64,000 nucleotides of DNA from Aquatica leii (Eukaryota > Arthropoda > Insecta > Coleoptera > Lampyridae): assembly GCA_035610365.1 (NCBI GenBank), contig CM069432.1, positions 3,038,001-3,102,000 of the forward strand. The letters are read 5' to 3'. The translations under genes and the position numbers were made by a program. Below the pieces are notes generated by a model. That model made no database searches, was not told the DNA's origin, and saw only the letters and a list, made by a program, of their open reading frames with translations. Below are positions 61,586 through 64,000 of this stretch, piece by piece. Position 1 is the stretch's first letter; each line of letters starts with the position of its first letter.

Positions 61586-62386
61586 AAATATCAACAGAAT
61601 CCGCAGATAACTATTCACATAGATACGATTAGCTTCCTGCCACATCATCATGAAGCATTCAAGTGATTCATTATAAATATAAAAACTTGGTTTTATGATA
61701 ATCATTAGAATATACAGAACAATTTTCGACATTCGACCATAAATAAAAGCTTCTAGTTTTTAAGAAAAAGTTTATTTGTTTATTCATCTTTACATTACAA
61801 TATGGAAAAGTTAAAGCTATTTATATCAATAAGCAACACGAAACGAGAACTTGTGCTCGTGTTGGAAGAATTGCCTAAAGAATAAAGATGAACAAAACTA
61901 AATTATTACAAATACAACAATCACTTTACGTTCCTTAAAGTGGTTGTTATACAACAAATGTGCCGAAACACGATATTATAATAAAATAATAATAATACAG
62001 TAACATTTGAAAAAAATATAAACTCTGACTCAAACCTGAAATTAATTTGCTTAATACTTCTACATGTTGAGAACTAAATGAATCTGTTCGACAAGAATCG
62101 GTAATACCAGTAACCTCGGTGAACATTTAGCAAAGTAAAGTAATTGTTATCATCAGTTAAAATAAAATTTGTGCTTTTTATAATTAATAATAAAACGATT
62201 GTATATATAAAAAAATAGCATAAAAAAAGTACTGTTCGAGTGTAGCCCACCGAGTAAAAAAACCAATATGAGAACTAAGTATAATATTGGGATCCTTACG
62301 TTGACGTAAAACCCCGTGGTTAAACACACAGAACGATCATAATAATTAAGAATACATGTATGATAAATATATCGCGCATGTTTGGC
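61586..62386 (-). terminator. Rho1: Rho1 3' UTR
   Basis: AT-rich non-coding sequence downstream of the Rho1 stop on the minus strand. TTTATT at about 61772 and 61779 (AATAAA on the minus strand) are candidate poly(A) signals, giving a 3' UTR of roughly 600 bases. Confidence 0.5.
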
Positions 62387-63084
<698 letters not shown>

Positions 63085-63200
63085 CTTTTCCAGATTCTTC
63101 ACCGTCCGATAAACAGCACCACATCCAGTTATCACTTCCAGCTCCTTAGTTTTATTTAACGTGTTAAATTATTTCACAATCTATCACAGAAATTACAGCT
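63085..63200 (-). promoter_or_regulatory. Rho1: Rho1 non-coding first exon and promoter region
   Basis: Inferred from the 5' UTR intron donor. The transcription start is not determined. GC content rises near 63250-63320 (GCGCCGGCG), which may mark the promoter. Confidence 0.35.
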
Positions 63201-64000
63201 TATATAAACAAAACTAACAAAAAAATCCCGAGTCGTTACAATAACGCAACAATGCGCCGGCGTGATTCATTCTTTGTAATTCTGAGACCGGAATTCTCTG
63301 TCACGTCTAGTCTCCGTCCTTGTTTTGCATCTTACAAACAAGACGAAGAGAAAAGATCGCTTCGCAAAAACGACATGACATCATTTGTTTAACATATCCG
63401 GGAATTGTCTCAAAATAAAGTTTATCACAGTTGGCAAAACGGAATAAATTCATTAGTGTCTCTTGTACCGCAAAATAAATGAACGGCTTTATTTAAAATA
63501 TTTACATACATTCTTTGTTATCGCCTTATCGGTGTTATCGCTTATTAGTATATGAGCTGTAGAGAACATAAAAAAACGTGGGCTTCCCTATACCTAATTA
63601 AATATTTGATAATTATAGCGGTGATGTATCATTAATCTTAATTGGTTATTATTAAATGACATGCAGTGGCGTAGATGCAATACAACCATAGGTAACATAA
63701 AACAAATACAAGTAATTATAGTATCTACAATTCAAATGCCACCGACTCTTCATCCATCGGCGTCAAATCAGAAGAAACTTCAAAATCGGTTATGGTGACA
63801 GTCATTAAGAAACTATATTATTATAACAAATATTTTCTTTTACTATATTTTAGAAGCACTATAACCGATAAGAGTTTGCCTTAGGAGTGTGTCTTAATTT
63901 AAATTTAAAAATGATTTTAAAGATTTCAGCTGCCAGATAAAGAATTAATACAATTTTCTGTGATTTTGATACGTACATTGCATTATTGTGTATATTTTAA
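63201..64000. other. Intergenic, nothing recognised
   Basis: AT-rich, no coding frame, no repeat shared with the rest of the window. Confidence 0.4.

Overview
The window comes from an insect nuclear genome: AT-rich, with short-to-long spliceosomal introns and dense transposable elements typical of insects. I recognise three host genes. From left to right they are Bdp1 (RNA polymerase III factor TFIIIB subunit B'', + strand, four exons), a CENP-C centromere protein gene (- strand, at least 15 coding exons spread over about 37.5 kb) and Rho1 (the RhoA-type GTPase, - strand). A CENP-C gene implies a lineage with conventional (monocentric) centromeres, such as beetles or Hymenoptera, rather than a holocentric order. 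I cannot fix the order from sequence alone.

Layout. 1-11 kb: Bdp1. Its last intron (7.6 kb) is occupied by a pogo/Tigger-type DNA transposon with matching terminal inverted repeats and TA target duplications. That transposon carries an antisense Ty3/gypsy copy and a TGTTACGG-type repeat. 11-16 kb: a second gypsy copy with both LTRs. 16-18.7 kb: a Polinton/Maverick fragment and a hairpin-rich stretch. 19.1-56.6 kb: CENP-C. Its introns hold two nearly full-length copies of one non-LTR retrotransposon (LINE A), a LINE B nested inside a LINE C, a BEL/Pao element with LTRs, fold-back elements and gypsy relics. 57.35-61.6 kb: a third LINE A copy. 61.8-63.2 kb: Rho1.

The most notable observations are two. 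(1) Both gypsy copies carry, after the integrase, an extra reading frame that reads as a TARG1/OARD1-type macrodomain (ADP-ribose hydrolase) followed by a CCCH zinc finger and running into the 3' LTR. The family's catalytic Lys and Asp are recognisable. (2) The CENP-C gene could be assembled from splice signals alone, and its centre is an array of short phase-1/phase-1 exons that look duplicated from two ancestral exons. One duplicate has a nonsense codon. The C-terminal cupin (dimerisation) domain is split over the last three exons.

All transposon reading frames except parts of the BEL element carry frameshifts, stops or deletions, so most copies look inactive. Gene models were built by eye from splice consensus and frame continuity. 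There was no transcript or database support.
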